Notes: a model not told the origin generated them from the letters alone. Shown: positions 1 through 9,734, numbered from the stretch's first letter. The stretch: DNA of 64,000 bases from Pinibacter aurantiacus (GCF_019130065.1 NZ_JAHSPG010000013.1:372001-436000); one strand, 5' to 3'. A program made the numbers and translations.

Positions 1-267
1 ATCTACCTGTTTTAAGCTGTCTGCCATACTTTTTATGTAACGGCTATACCCTGCAAACTTTTGCCGCGCTTCCTCATAGTTCATAAAAGCATCAGTCATT
101 GTATGGGTCAGCATTTCAGGAGATTGCAAACCAATACCCTCCTGCTTGATCATCCTTTCCGGGTATTTTTCCTGCGCAAAAACACCAGTTGTTCCAAACA
201 GCAGCAATGCGATTATTGCAAACAGCAATTGTGATAAACGCTCGTAAGCAGTAATAGAGAGATTCAT
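1..267 (-). CDS. Partial secreted protein of unknown function (N-terminal 89 residues)
   Basis: The gene runs off the left edge; only the first 89 codons are visible, starting at the ATG whose complement ends at 267. Residues about 10-34 form a hydrophobic signal peptide ending in GVFAQ, so the product is probably exported. The visible mature part (starting EKYPERMIKQEG) is polar and probably helical and matches no family I recognise. The downstream neighbour at 607 is on the opposite strand, so the start region is divergent. Confidence 0.6.
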   Translation of the reverse strand, partial: MNLSITAYERLSQLLFAIIALLLFGTTGVFAQEKYPERMIKQEGIGLQSPEMLTHTMTDAFMNYEEARQKFAGYSRYIKSMADSLKQVD

Positions 268-606
268 ACAAAAAACCTTCTTTGATTGCAGATAACGCAA
301 CCTATTTTTTAGGGTTACTAAAACGGATCAATTGAGGCGGCAGCCGGGTTCTCAATTTCTTACAACCAACTTGCCAACATATTTACTTAGACCGAAATTC
401 AAAAAAGTGCCCCAAATAACTTCTACTTTTTCTGAATAAAAGGCCCTATTTCTGCCAGTTCTTCTTTTATTGCAAATACGGAAATGATACTTCCTTGGAT
501 TAAAAATAATTCCCTATGTTCGCTATCACCTTTTTACCTCTCTTGCGATGGTGATAGTTTCATATTAAAACAAGTCAGCAAGAGTATACCTTTACAAAAT
601 ATAACC
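268..606. other. Intergenic region, 339 bp, divergent
   Basis: Spacer between the divergent partial gene and the TPR gene. It must hold both promoters, but I see no convincing Bacteroidota promoter pair. An in-frame ATG at 484 would extend the TPR gene 41 codons upstream, but that extension lacks coding character and would bury the signal peptide. I see no repeat or RNA gene. Confidence 0.5.
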
Positions 607-1215
607 ATGAAACAAATGGATTTTAAGGCAATTTTAATTTCAATTTTGATACCGGCTTTTGGCTTCTGTCAGACAGCCAAAGAATTTGCAGTGAATGGAA
701 TTGCAAAATTTAAAAACAAAGATTACGAGGGTGCCATTTTAGATTATAATAAATCTATAGAGCTGGATTCAACAAACTCAACTGTGTTCTATAGCCGCGG
801 ATTAGCGTATTCAAAACTTAATAATTTCCAAAGCGCGATTTCAGATTATACAAAGTCGATTCAATTAAAAAACGACCCGGCTACTTACTATCTTAGAGCT
901 TTAGTGAAGGTCGAGTTAAAAGACTACAAAGGTGCGCTTGAAGATTTGAACAATGCTTATGAAGCAAAAAAAGATAGCCCGATTTTCTATTGTTTGCGAG
1001 GGGACTGTAAATATTCAACGAACGACTACAAGGGAGCAATTAGTGATTTTGATAAAGCTATTGAATTAAAACAGGATTTCGCCAACGCATATGTTTTGCA
1101 AGGATTGGCATATCTTAAGCTAAATGAAAAAGACAAAGCATGCCTGGACTTCAATAAAGCCAAGAGCCTAAACTCAACAAAGGTGGATGAATTGATACAA
1201 AAAAATTGCAATTAG
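607..1215 (+). CDS. Secreted tetratricopeptide-repeat protein
   Basis: 202-aa protein. The start at 607 (MKQMDFKA) is chosen because it puts a signal peptide (ILISILIPAFGFCQ) at the N-terminus; a longer frame opens at 484. After the signal there are about five TPR units with the pattern KDYEGAILDYNKSIELD, with repeated GAI/GAL-DFDKAIEL motifs to the C-terminus. TPRs are protein-protein interaction scaffolds, and the partner is unknown. It resembles the 521-aa TPR protein at 14930-16495 in repeat sequence (KGAI.DFDKAI), suggesting one paralogous family. Confidence 0.8.
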   Translation: MKQMDFKAILISILIPAFGFCQTAKEFAVNGIAKFKNKDYEGAILDYNKSIELDSTNSTVFYSRGLAYSKLNNFQSAISDYTKSIQLKNDPATYYLRALVKVELKDYKGALEDLNNAYEAKKDSPIFYCLRGDCKYSTNDYKGAISDFDKAIELKQDFANAYVLQGLAYLKLNEKDKACLDFNKAKSLNSTKVDELIQKNCN

Positions 1216-1346
1216 AACGGCGTGTTAAACCGGAAACAGGCTAACCGACTTACACGCAATTCGACATGTTCCGCGGGGCATACCGAACAGCATGTAAGCC
1301 ATCATAGCAACTCGTTGACAACATTTCCTAAATGCCAGTCTTTTCA

Positions 1347-2552
1347 TCAAATAATTCTTGCATTTCTAAAATTGTCGCTATAAAAAGGCTCAAATCCGTC
1401 CAGCGACGGGGAAATATATTCCATGTATAATTTTTGCAGATATTGTTTATACTGCTCTTCGTTATCAATATTGATCACAGAATTAGTCGTTAAGCCATTC
1501 TTCACAAACTCAGTCAGTTTCTTGTATTGTTTTTGTAAGAACAAACTCCTCATCTGAATGTCATAATATTGCCCCCTTTCAAACATCATCGTACTATCTA
1601 ACAGCAGTGATTTTTTAAGCCTTAAGTAAATCTGAACCAGTGAATCTGCGTTTTTATAATCCCTTTTGTTTAAATAGAAGCTTGCCAAAAATATTTTCGC
1701 AAGTATTGAATCCTTTTGAAAAGGCGAACGACAACTGTTCCTATTCAATTCCTGTAAATCACCCTCCCCAACTTCTTTATATAAATGTGGGGCCAAGCCA
1801 AATAAACATTCTCCCGGAAACTTGTTTGTGTACAAAGAAATGTATTTTGATAACAGAGGGCTTTTTTCAATTGTAAGTCTCTTTATAATTGTTCGCAACG
1901 AAACCTGGGCATAGTAATTCGCACTAATTAGTTCGTCAAAGATTTTTAGTGACTTGTCCGTTTCATTGGCTATTAAATATTCATTTGCCAATAAAAACTT
2001 CAACCTTTGGTTGTGTGGAGATTTACTAAGCCTTTCGATTAGACTATTGATATTCTTTTTTGTCGATTCAGGACTTACACCGCTTAAACTTCCCAAATAA
2101 TAGACTTCGCTTGATTGAATCTGATAAAGTTCATCCCTCTCGTCCGTAATTGACCTGAGCAGTTGTAAATGCAATTCGTTATCCAGGTTGTGTGGATATT
2201 CATTTAGCCGAAAAACTGCATACTTAACATAGTTGCTGGCGTTTTTGTCTTTCAGCTCAAATCCATAAAAGTCATTCTCAATTAATGTATCCAGACTAAA
2301 GTTTCTTTTGAGCACTTCGCAGGAACTGTCATACATTGATCGATTTAAATAAAATATTGACAACTCCAGTGGATTGCTGCTATCTACAGTTGAACTACTG
2401 CCGTTCAATAAGGCTATGAAATTTTTTGAAACATTTGTACTTGTTTGAGAAACATTGGCGATATATTTCTTATTGCTTTTCGAATTATTATTGCCACAGC
2501 CAACAACAATAAAAGTTGCAAAAACAAATGCTGACAAAAATCCATTTTTCAT
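1347..2552 (-). CDS. Putative lipoprotein, helical-repeat, unknown function
   Basis: 401 aa. A short N-terminal hydrophobic segment ends in a lipobox-like VVGC at about residues 16-19, followed by an Asn/Ser/Lys-rich stretch (GNNNSKSNKK), typical of an outer-membrane or periplasmic lipoprotein. The rest is alpha-helical with TPR-like spacing (for example the SKSPHNQRLKFLLANEYLIANETDKSL region), but I cannot assign a family. It lies 31 bp downstream of the 91-aa gene on the same strand and may be co-transcribed with it. Confidence 0.7.
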   Translation of the reverse strand: MKNGFLSAFVFATFIVVGCGNNNSKSNKKYIANVSQTSTNVSKNFIALLNGSSSTVDSSNPLELSIFYLNRSMYDSSCEVLKRNFSLDTLIENDFYGFELKDKNASNYVKYAVFRLNEYPHNLDNELHLQLLRSITDERDELYQIQSSEVYYLGSLSGVSPESTKKNINSLIERLSKSPHNQRLKFLLANEYLIANETDKSLKIFDELISANYYAQVSLRTIIKRLTIEKSPLLSKYISLYTNKFPGECLFGLAPHLYKEVGEGDLQELNRNSCRSPFQKDSILAKIFLASFYLNKRDYKNADSLVQIYLRLKKSLLLDSTMMFERGQYYDIQMRSLFLQKQYKKLTEFVKNGLTTNSVINIDNEEQYKQYLQKLYMEYISPSLDGFEPFYSDNFRNARII

Positions 2553-2583
2553 ATTTGCCTGCCTCCATTTTAAGTGAGTCTAT

Positions 2584-2859
2584 TTACAATTTTGCTTCTT
2601 TAATCTTCGCTAGTTCAGCTAATACTTGCGGTATTTCGTCGGAAACGAATGAGCTTTTAATTTTTGCAAAAAACATATCACTATATTCTTGCGAAGCAAG
2701 GTTACTTCTTATGAGATAATAGTCTTGAACAAAACCCTCAATCAAATAGAAATCACTGTCACCTATCGTTTGTTTCATTCGCTCGTTTCCTAACCTGCCA
2801 AAGGCATCAACATCTCCGTTGAACCTTTTGAAAATTTCTATTTTCTCAATTGTCAGCAT
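2584..2859 (-). CDS. Conserved-looking 91-aa protein, unknown function
   Basis: Small, mostly helical, acidic soluble protein with no signal peptide or membrane segment (MLTIEKIEIFKRFNGDVDAF at the N-terminus). It begins 12 bp after the stop of the PNGase F-like gene on the same strand, so it could be the tail of the glycan operon, but nothing in the sequence ties it to glycans. Its size and composition resemble small immunity-like or accessory proteins of Bacteroidota, but I do not recognise a family. Confidence 0.6.
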   Translation of the reverse strand: MLTIEKIEIFKRFNGDVDAFGRLGNERMKQTIGDSDFYLIEGFVQDYYLIRSNLASQEYSDMFFAKIKSSFVSDEIPQVLAELAKIKEAKL

Positions 2860-2871
2860 AGCTATTGCATT

Positions 2872-4797
2872 CTACTTTTTCTTGTTTATTCTGCCCTTAA
2901 ACTTGCTTACGCCATCCATGAATACTTCTACAACAATTCTTCCTGCCGGAAGGTGGGTAAGATCATAATTGAACACAGCATTTTTGATCGCCTTGTATTC
3001 ATGTTTTTGCCATACAGTACCATCTACAGTGATCTGTACAGTCATGTTGCTTAGTTTGTTTGATACAACACTCAATTGCGTTTGATCGCTAACCAATCTT
3101 GGATAAAGTGAGAATGCATGTTTTCCCAGTACAGTGTCGGGAGCAAAACCCGGAACTGCTTTAAAACTCAGCATTTCACCATTGCCGCAGTCGCTCTCAA
3201 AAGCATGGATGAGGTTTCCTTTCATGTCGAACAGGCGCAGATATCCATCTCCGTTTTGAGGTTCTGCCCAAAATTCCAGCCCATCTCCTGCACTGTCAGT
3301 TAGGCTCAAAGTATATTTTCCTTCCGTAAGGCGAAGCGTATCTGTATAAAGCGTTTTGGCTTCGAGTTGTGAAGACTTTTTCTGAAAGATCGTATCCAGC
3401 TTATTATTAAGTAAGAACAGGCTGTTGTCTTTCGGCTTGTTATTCGTAAGCAGCTTCAATACAAATTCAGACGGCAGCTTTTCCGGAGCCGTAAATGACG
3501 CTTGCATTGTATTATCTCCCGTCCAGGCATCTTTTTTTCCATTGGGTTTGTCAAGCAACACGCTGAAAGTATTTTGCCCGTCTTTCTCCTGAATTTCACC
3601 CGGCAGTATTATTTCTGCCACTTTGTTAAAAGCAAGATCGCCTTTCCATTGAAACGTTTTCTTCTCAAAACCTTCCGTTCCGTACACAATACGGACTGAA
3701 CGGAGATTATCGGCACCAAGATTTCGTATAGAAATGCGGGGCGAAAAGCTTGCAGGGTTCAAACGGAAAAAGCGTTGTTCATCAGTAGGTACCATAATGG
3801 CCTCAACAGCCACATCTGTCTTTTGCCGCGGTGCGGAATACTGGAACAAATAAGCGGAAATATTTTCAACGGCCTGTATATTGTCTGTTGCAGTGTAAGG
3901 TTCCATTTGCAATGACAATTCATGTTTGCCGGGTTTTGTAAATACATCAATTACATCGGGGTTTTGCAGATCACCGGGACACCAGTATGCACGATCATAT
4001 ATCCATGTGCCCCCTTGCGGATACAACGGGTTGCCACCGCAATCTTTCCACATGTTGCGAAAATCAACGGTGCTTCCATCAAACTTAATGGTTCGCCAGC
4101 GGGTGCAAAATTCGCTGCAGCCACGCGGCTTATCCATCCCGTGTCCCGTATGTTGAATGCGTACACGATTGATACCGGCGTCGCGTACAGACTCATAATG
4201 AACCGGCAGCAGGCTGTCTTCTATCTTTTCTTTGGGATCGCCATATTTGTATCCTTTATTCCAAAGAGGCACTATGCCGAGCGGTGTAACAACCGGTGGT
4301 CCGGATAAAATTTCGAAATCAATCGTCAGCGCCCATCCCACTGTATTGTCTTCGTATCCGGAATGCGTATAAACTATTTCTGCACTGTCGCGTAGGTAAG
4401 GAGCAAAATCAGTAACATCGACCTGCCATTTCCAACTCCAACCTTTATTGTAAATGCTTCCGTAAGGAGTCAGCATCCTGCCTAGCTCATAATCCAGCAC
4501 CGTTCCGGATACGCCCCCCTTCCGGCGCAAGACAATATGATCAAGGTAATCCCAATGGGCAGTACGCAAGCTATCGGGACTTCCCAAAGTAAGGTTCATC
4601 GTGATCTTACGCACAGGATAGCTCGCCGAAGGAAACACACCCCATGCCGGATAAGGATTTTCCCCTTTCGGTGCACAGATAACGGTCGCGCGATTATGTG
4701 TAATAACATGGGTTACCACAGGCTTTTGGGCCAAAGCACCCATAGAGAAAAAAGCAAGCAGCAGGAATAATACAGGTTTTGTTTTCCGCAGATCCAT
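2872..4797 (-). CDS. PNGase F-like peptide-N4-(N-acetyl-beta-glucosaminyl)asparagine amidase
   Basis: 641-aa secreted amidase predicted to cleave N-glycans from glycoproteins between Asn and the first GlcNAc. Signal peptide at 1-23 (ends ALAQ). The PNGase F N- and C-domains span about 30-330. The W82-D83 pair fits the essential Asp of PNGase F, and the block TGHGMDKPRGCSEFC (217-231) supplies a candidate catalytic Glu229. TWIYDRAYWCPGD (264-276) is a family signature. It is much longer than the classic enzyme (about 350 aa): residues 330-550 look like beta-sandwich modules, and about 560-641 resemble a type IX secretion sorting domain (FSLYP start, HLPAG near the end, basic tail). Last large gene of the fucose/sulfatase run. 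Confidence 0.85.
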   Translation of the reverse strand: MDLRKTKPVLFLLLAFFSMGALAQKPVVTHVITHNRATVICAPKGENPYPAWGVFPSASYPVRKITMNLTLGSPDSLRTAHWDYLDHIVLRRKGGVSGTVLDYELGRMLTPYGSIYNKGWSWKWQVDVTDFAPYLRDSAEIVYTHSGYEDNTVGWALTIDFEILSGPPVVTPLGIVPLWNKGYKYGDPKEKIEDSLLPVHYESVRDAGINRVRIQHTGHGMDKPRGCSEFCTRWRTIKFDGSTVDFRNMWKDCGGNPLYPQGGTWIYDRAYWCPGDLQNPDVIDVFTKPGKHELSLQMEPYTATDNIQAVENISAYLFQYSAPRQKTDVAVEAIMVPTDEQRFFRLNPASFSPRISIRNLGADNLRSVRIVYGTEGFEKKTFQWKGDLAFNKVAEIILPGEIQEKDGQNTFSVLLDKPNGKKDAWTGDNTMQASFTAPEKLPSEFVLKLLTNNKPKDNSLFLLNNKLDTIFQKKSSQLEAKTLYTDTLRLTEGKYTLSLTDSAGDGLEFWAEPQNGDGYLRLFDMKGNLIHAFESDCGNGEMLSFKAVPGFAPDTVLGKHAFSLYPRLVSDQTQLSVVSNKLSNMTVQITVDGTVWQKHEYKAIKNAVFNYDLTHLPAGRIVVEVFMDGVSKFKGRINKKK

Positions 4798-4956
4798 TTT
4801 GTAAATTTATAAACTTAGAATATTATTTGTATTAAAGAAGCCTGTTCAATCAAGACATAAAAACATCCAACAGCAGAATTAACTCGGAAGTTTCACAGAT
4901 TCAAATTTCTTATACCCAGAAGCCGCTTACTTTTATTTCTCCTGCAACACAGAAAG

Positions 4957-5019
4957 AATTCTTAATTCCTAATTCCTGATTCCTGATTGGCGGCCAGGGC
5001 GAATGCGATTCGCCCCTAC
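4957..5019. repeat. AATTCC word arm followed by GTAG...CTAC palindrome
   Basis: 4957-4988 is a tandem of TTAATTCCTAATTCC/TGATTCC words. 4997-5015 is a perfect hairpin (GGGCGAAT, loop GCG, ATTCGCCC), followed by CTAC at 5016-5019. Read on the minus strand, CCCGTAG gives the last codon and the TAG stop of the upstream sulfatase. Confidence 0.8.
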
Positions 5020-6536
5020 GGGCTTAAAACTTTCTCTGCTTCTACATCAGCATACAGCTTCACCAATTCATTCAACCGTGTCATCAGCTTTGCCTGTTCT
5101 TTTTCATATTTCTTGTCACCGAAAACATTATGCATTTCATGCGGATCTTTAGAAAGATCATACAGTTCCCATTTATCAGCTACCTGGTAAAAACGGATCA
5201 ATTTATACCTTGAGGTCCTTACACCGAAATGAGGCACTACTGAATGCTCACCCCATTCGTAGTAATGATAATACACCGCATCCCTTGTCTTGTATTCTTT
5301 ATTCTTAAACAATGGCAGCATTGACTTGCCTTGTATTTCCTTTGGTACGGAAAGCCCTGCCAAATCAAGCGCGGTTGGTGCAATGTCTATATTCATCACC
5401 AGGTCCTTGTATACCGTTCCTGGTTTAATCACTTTTGGAAACCTTGCCAGCATTGGTGTTTTCATGGACTCCTCGTACATAAATCTTTTGTCGAACCATC
5501 CATGCTCTCCCAAATAAAATCCCTGGTCGGATAAGTAGATAACAAGTGTGTTTTGTGCAAGATTATTTTTATCGAGGTAATCCAATAACCCACCAATATT
5601 TCTATCAAGTGAAGCAGCCGTGCTTAAATAATCATGGATATACCTTTGGTACTTCCATTCTGTGAGCGCATTGCCTGTTAAGTTTTTTGATAAGAAATCT
5701 TTTTCAATCGGCTTATAGTAAGCATCAAATGCTTTGCGTTGCTCAGCATTCATACGTGTATAGTTCTCTTTGCCAAATCCGGTATCGGGCAATACTTTTA
5801 AGTCATAACCCAATCGCATGGTGTGGGCAATGTTCATGTCTTGATGCGCGGCTGCATAGCGACCGTCATAATTATCGTAAAAATTGGGCGGCAATGGATA
5901 TTTGATATTGTCAAAACGACCAAGGTCCTGCATGTCAGGAATCCACACTCTGTGCGTGGCTTTATGCCCCACTACTATACAGAACGGTTTAGAAGTATCT
6001 CTGTCCGTTAACCACTTCTCCGCCATGTCAGTGATGATGTTGGTTACATATCCTTCTTTCCTCACTGTGGTTCCATTCATTTGAATAAAATCCGGATTGT
6101 AGTAATGCCCCTGACCCGGCACTATTTCCCAATAGTCAAATCCCTGCGGTTTTGTTTCGAGATGCCATTTACCCAACCATGCAGTTTGATACCCTGCAGC
6201 TTTTAATCTTTTTACAAACACATCCTGGCTCGCATCAAACTTACTTTGGTTGTCTTTGAATCCGTTTATATGGCTGTATTTTCCGGTAAGCAGACAAGCC
6301 CTGCTGGGACCGCAAATCGAGTTGGTTACAAATGCATTTTTAAAAATGGCTCCTTCCTTTGCAAGCCTGTCAATGCCCGGTGTAGGCATCATCTTACTGC
6401 CATATGCACCAATGGCCTGGTAAGCATGATCATCTGAAATGATGATTAAAATATTAGGTTGTTTGTTTTGCGCTTTAGCAAACAAACATGAGAGAAAAAG
6501 AAAGATCAACAAAAATTTTCCTGCCAGTTGTTTCAT
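5016..6536 (-). CDS. Family S1 formylglycine-dependent sulfatase (secreted)
   Basis: 506 aa from the ATG at 6536. A longer frame to 6620 only adds sequence read from an AT-rich repeat, and this start gives a clean signal peptide (MKQLAGKF...AKAQ, 1-23). Metal-binding Asp35-Asp36 lie in IIISDDHAYQ. The sulfatase core CGPSR starts at Cys75, which would be converted to formylglycine. GKWHLETKPQGFD and a C-terminal KDPHEMHNVFGD block are also typical. It would remove sulfate esters from a glycan in the periplasm or outside the cell. The maturation enzyme is not in the window. Its stop codon is inside a dispersed palindrome. Confidence 0.9.
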   Translation of the reverse strand: MKQLAGKFLLIFLFLSCLFAKAQNKQPNILIIISDDHAYQAIGAYGSKMMPTPGIDRLAKEGAIFKNAFVTNSICGPSRACLLTGKYSHINGFKDNQSKFDASQDVFVKRLKAAGYQTAWLGKWHLETKPQGFDYWEIVPGQGHYYNPDFIQMNGTTVRKEGYVTNIITDMAEKWLTDRDTSKPFCIVVGHKATHRVWIPDMQDLGRFDNIKYPLPPNFYDNYDGRYAAAHQDMNIAHTMRLGYDLKVLPDTGFGKENYTRMNAEQRKAFDAYYKPIEKDFLSKNLTGNALTEWKYQRYIHDYLSTAASLDRNIGGLLDYLDKNNLAQNTLVIYLSDQGFYLGEHGWFDKRFMYEESMKTPMLARFPKVIKPGTVYKDLVMNIDIAPTALDLAGLSVPKEIQGKSMLPLFKNKEYKTRDAVYYHYYEWGEHSVVPHFGVRTSRYKLIRFYQVADKWELYDLSKDPHEMHNVFGDKKYEKEQAKLMTRLNELVKLYADVEAEKVLSP

Positions 6537-6597
6537 ACTAAGTAAAAATTCAAAAGTCAAAAGTAAAAAGTCTGTATCGTTTTGTAAATCAAAAAGA

Positions 6598-6675
6598 AAA
6601 ATTAAAAAGTCAAAAGTCAAAACAAGTAGCGGTATGACCGCATTAACGCTTTTTGACTTTTGACTTTTTAATTTT
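6598..6675. repeat. Perfect 25-bp inverted repeat of AAAAGTC words
   Basis: Arms 6598-6622 and 6651-6675 are exact reverse complements built from AAAAAGTCAAAAGTC words, with a 28-nt loop. The outer minus-strand side runs into the fucosidase stop (AGAAATTAAGAAGTC). A further single arm of the same word lies at 6546-6571, beside the next gene's start. Likely RNA hairpin or terminator. Confidence 0.85.
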
Positions 6676-6681
6676 GACTTC

Positions 6682-8010
6682 TTAATTTCTCGCCATCACC
6701 GGAATATCTTCCACACTCTTATCTGCTTCTAACACAATCACTGTATCATTAGCATCAGCAACCAATGTATCGGGAATTTGCAATTCAATGCTCGTTGCGT
6801 TTTCCGTAACACTTATTGGAGTGCCTGTAATTGAATATGCTTTTTGTATGTGAACGCCTGGAATAGCAGCCAGCGTCAAATGTTTATTAGAAGCATTCAA
6901 TAGATGTATGTAGATCTTATTGCCTTTTCTTGTAGAGGCAAAACTGCTATCAGGAGTAAATGGTCCGCCGAGAGTTCCGTAAATGGAGGCGCCATTTTGT
7001 TTTAACCAATCTCCCATTGCTTTCAGTTGCTTTACTTGTCTCGCTTCCATGCGTCCGTCAGGCATTGGCCCTACATTAAATAACAAATTGCCATTGCCTC
7101 CGGCAGTGAGCGCAAGCGTACTAATGCATTGTTTCAAAGGTTTCATAGCATCGTTTGGTTTCCACGCCCATTGATTGCAAATGGTAATACACGATTCCCA
7201 TGGAAACGACATGTTTAACTTGCCGATCTTTTGCTCGGGTGTTGCGTAGTCGCCAACAGATTGATCACTAAGCGTTACATGATCGCCCTTTCCCAACCTG
7301 TTGTTTACCACCAACGTTGGATCCAGTTTCTTCAGGTATGCATATATATCTTTCCCATACTCATTCGTCCATGGCTGTTCCCAATTCCCGTCGAACCAAA
7401 GCAAGAACGGATGATAATTATCGATCAGTTCTTTCAACTGCGATTTCATGTATTGAACAAACTTGTTCATGTCCCCGTCAGGCGCCATGCCTTTGCCGTC
7501 GTTGTGTACGGGATATGAACGTTCGTACCAGTCCAACACCGTATAATAAATACCAAACTTAATGTTGTACTTCTTACACGCTTTTGCCAATGCTCCCACT
7601 ACATCTTTTTTAAACGGCGTTTGCATGATGTTGTACTTTGTATATGCTGTGGGCCATAAGCAAAAGCCGTCGTGATGTTTGGCGGTTATCACAATGTATT
7701 TCATGCCCGCATCTTTAGCTGTTTTAACCCATGCATCGGCATCAAATAAAACGGGATCAAATTCTTTGTACAAGCTATCGTAGTCGTTTTGCGCCACCTG
7801 GCGATTTCTCGACCATCCTATTTCTGTTCCCCGTAATGTTACAGGCCCCCAATGTATGAACATGCCAAAACGAAGATCCATAAAGTCTTTCATTGACTGT
7901 TTATTCACCGCTGGCAATGCTGGCACATTCGGGCCTTGTGCATGAGACAAACCGATCAGGCATAATAACAAGCCGCAAAGAAGGCTTATCCTTTTTGTGT
8001 TGTTTCGCAT
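6682..8010 (-). CDS. GH29 alpha-L-fucosidase (secreted)
   Basis: 442 aa from the ATG at 8010, giving signal peptide MRNNTKRISL...SHAQ (1-25). The GH29 TIM-barrel signatures are present: HWGPVTLRGTEIGW (53-66), KHHDGFCLW (111-119) and LLWFDGNWEQPW (203-214), in which Asp207 is the expected nucleophile. A beta-sandwich follows from about 350. It hydrolyses terminal alpha-L-fucosides with retention. It sits between two sulfatases, which suggests sulfated fucosylated substrates; whether it is exo-alpha-1,2, 1,3/4 or 1,6 specific cannot be read from sequence alone. Confidence 0.93.
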   Translation of the reverse strand: MRNNTKRISLLCGLLLCLIGLSHAQGPNVPALPAVNKQSMKDFMDLRFGMFIHWGPVTLRGTEIGWSRNRQVAQNDYDSLYKEFDPVLFDADAWVKTAKDAGMKYIVITAKHHDGFCLWPTAYTKYNIMQTPFKKDVVGALAKACKKYNIKFGIYYTVLDWYERSYPVHNDGKGMAPDGDMNKFVQYMKSQLKELIDNYHPFLLWFDGNWEQPWTNEYGKDIYAYLKKLDPTLVVNNRLGKGDHVTLSDQSVGDYATPEQKIGKLNMSFPWESCITICNQWAWKPNDAMKPLKQCISTLALTAGGNGNLLFNVGPMPDGRMEARQVKQLKAMGDWLKQNGASIYGTLGGPFTPDSSFASTRKGNKIYIHLLNASNKHLTLAAIPGVHIQKAYSITGTPISVTENATSIELQIPDTLVADANDTVIVLEADKSVEDIPVMARN

Positions 8011-8032
8011 ATTAATTAAGGTGGTTTTGCTT

Positions 8033-8130
8033 TTGAGTTTTGCTTTTGAGTTTTGAGCTTTGAGTTCTGAGTTCTGAGTGAGTGGCTCCATTCTTCCTAC
8101 TCAAAACTCATAACTCATAACTTACAACTT
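8033..8130. repeat. Imperfect inverted repeat of TTTTGAGT / ACTCAAAA words
   Basis: Left arm 8033-8080 is a tandem of TTGAGTTTTG and TGAGTTC words; right arm 8098-8130 has ACTCAAAACTCATAACTC. On the minus strand the sulfatase stop (GAAGTAAAAG) is followed almost at once by the word TTATGAGTTATGAG. Confidence 0.7.
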
Positions 8131-9606
8131 TTACTTCGTTTTATTAATGTATGCCGGCTCGCGAACTTCCGCGCCGGTAGTTTTGGTAAGGTCATCTCCT
8201 AACGATTGGCGATACTTATCGGCTATCGCTTCCAGCTCTTTCACTATTTCAGGATGAGCATTTTGCACATCATGTGTCTCGCCCGGATCGTGAGCCAGAT
8301 CATACAATGCTTTTGGCACATTCATGTCTGCATAGCCGCCCGGATATCCATCTTTGCCGGGCATATAGGTTTTGTATGTTTGTCCTTTGTGCGGAAAAAC
8401 AAGTTTCCAATATCCTTTACGCACACCCTCTAAACTGTTACGTCCGTAGTAGTACACAAATTCCTCTCTTGGATTTGCATCAGGCTGCTGGAACAATAGC
8501 GACTGAATATCTACACCGTCAATTTTATTTTGTGGCAATGGTGCTCCTGCAAGTTTTGCAATAGTTGGCAGCAGGTCGATTGTAGATGAAAGATTGTTGC
8601 ACACAGAGCCGGAAGGGATCTTGCCTGTCCAATGCATAATGCAAGGTTCTTTTTGTCCACCGTCCCAGCTGGTTCCTTTGCCTTCTCTAAGGCCAGCGGT
8701 ATTACCTGCATGATCACCGAATGTTAACCATGGGCCATTGTCGCTGGTAAACACCACCAAAGTATTTTGATCTAAGCCCTGCTCTTTTAGCGTGCGCATA
8801 ATTTCGCCGATGGCCCAGTCCACTTCCATCATCACATCAGCAAAAAGTCCTTTGCCGCTTTTGCCAAGGAAGGCCGGTGATGCATAAATAGGCACGTGCA
8901 CCATCGAAGGAGCAAGGTATAAGAAGAATGGCTTGTTTTTATTTTCTTTAATAAACTGGCAGGCACGCTTTGTGTAAATGCCTGTCAGCTCTCCCTGGTC
9001 TTCTAATGTTTGAATATATTTTATTGGAGTATCTCCGTCAAGCAAAGGCAAAGGAGGATATTTAAACTGAGGTTTTGTGGAATCTTTCATTGGCTTGCCA
9101 TCATACCCAACGGGCCACATGTCATTTGAATAAGGCAAACCCAAATATTCATCAAAGCCATAGTGAATGGGCCAGTAAGGTGCTTTGCCTCCCAAATGCC
9201 ATTTACCCACCATGCCGGTGCGATAACCCACTTTTTTCAACATAGAAGCGATGGTCTCTTCATTGGGATTCAGTGCCCTGTTTTCCCACGGCATGAATGC
9301 GCCGGAAATGCCGAGCCTGTTGGGATAGCAACCTGTAAGCAAACCGCACCTTGAAGCTGTACATGTAGCCTGAGCTGCATAAAAGTTTGTAAAGCGCATG
9401 CCTTCCGCTGCCAGCTTGTTGATTTGTGGCGTGTGATACGGACCGCCGTTGTAACATTCAGGATCGCCATATCCCATGTCGTCCATGAGAATGACGATGA
9501 AGTTGGGGCGCTTACCAACAGCTTCACTTTTGGCACGTTGTCCGTAGCTTATACTACTAATCAACAACATCATTGCCAGGAGTGATTTCAAAAATGTACT
9601 TTTCAT
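8131..9606 (-). CDS. Arylsulfatase A-like S1 sulfatase (secreted)
   Basis: 491 aa. Signal peptide 1-23 (ends SYGQ). Metal ligands Asp42-Asp43 in ILMDDMGYGD. The core CTASR begins at Cys82, the formylglycine precursor. KWHLGGKAPYWPIHYGFDEY and FTSDNGPW are typical of the arylsulfatase A-type branch, and the C-terminus carries YDLAHDPGETHDV. It differs strongly from the sulfatase at 5016 (core CGPSR), so the two probably attack different sulfate positions. It lies upstream of the fucosidase, and transcription comes from the FucP side. Confidence 0.9.
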   Translation of the reverse strand: MKSTFLKSLLAMMLLISSISYGQRAKSEAVGKRPNFIVILMDDMGYGDPECYNGGPYHTPQINKLAAEGMRFTNFYAAQATCTASRCGLLTGCYPNRLGISGAFMPWENRALNPNEETIASMLKKVGYRTGMVGKWHLGGKAPYWPIHYGFDEYLGLPYSNDMWPVGYDGKPMKDSTKPQFKYPPLPLLDGDTPIKYIQTLEDQGELTGIYTKRACQFIKENKNKPFFLYLAPSMVHVPIYASPAFLGKSGKGLFADVMMEVDWAIGEIMRTLKEQGLDQNTLVVFTSDNGPWLTFGDHAGNTAGLREGKGTSWDGGQKEPCIMHWTGKIPSGSVCNNLSSTIDLLPTIAKLAGAPLPQNKIDGVDIQSLLFQQPDANPREEFVYYYGRNSLEGVRKGYWKLVFPHKGQTYKTYMPGKDGYPGGYADMNVPKALYDLAHDPGETHDVQNAHPEIVKELEAIADKYRQSLGDDLTKTTGAEVREPAYINKTK

Positions 9607-9734
9607 CTTTCGGTTTTAATATCGCCGACGAACACTATTGTTCGCCGGTGACAAATAACTGATATTTTAATCCAAGTTTGATAACAATATTGATGATTCG
9701 ATGTTTTTTATTACCAGCCGATGTTCAAATAACG

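Noticed and set aside
484-606. Longer N-terminus for the TPR protein
   Set aside because: The 41 extra residues carry no recognised features and would place the signal peptide internally.
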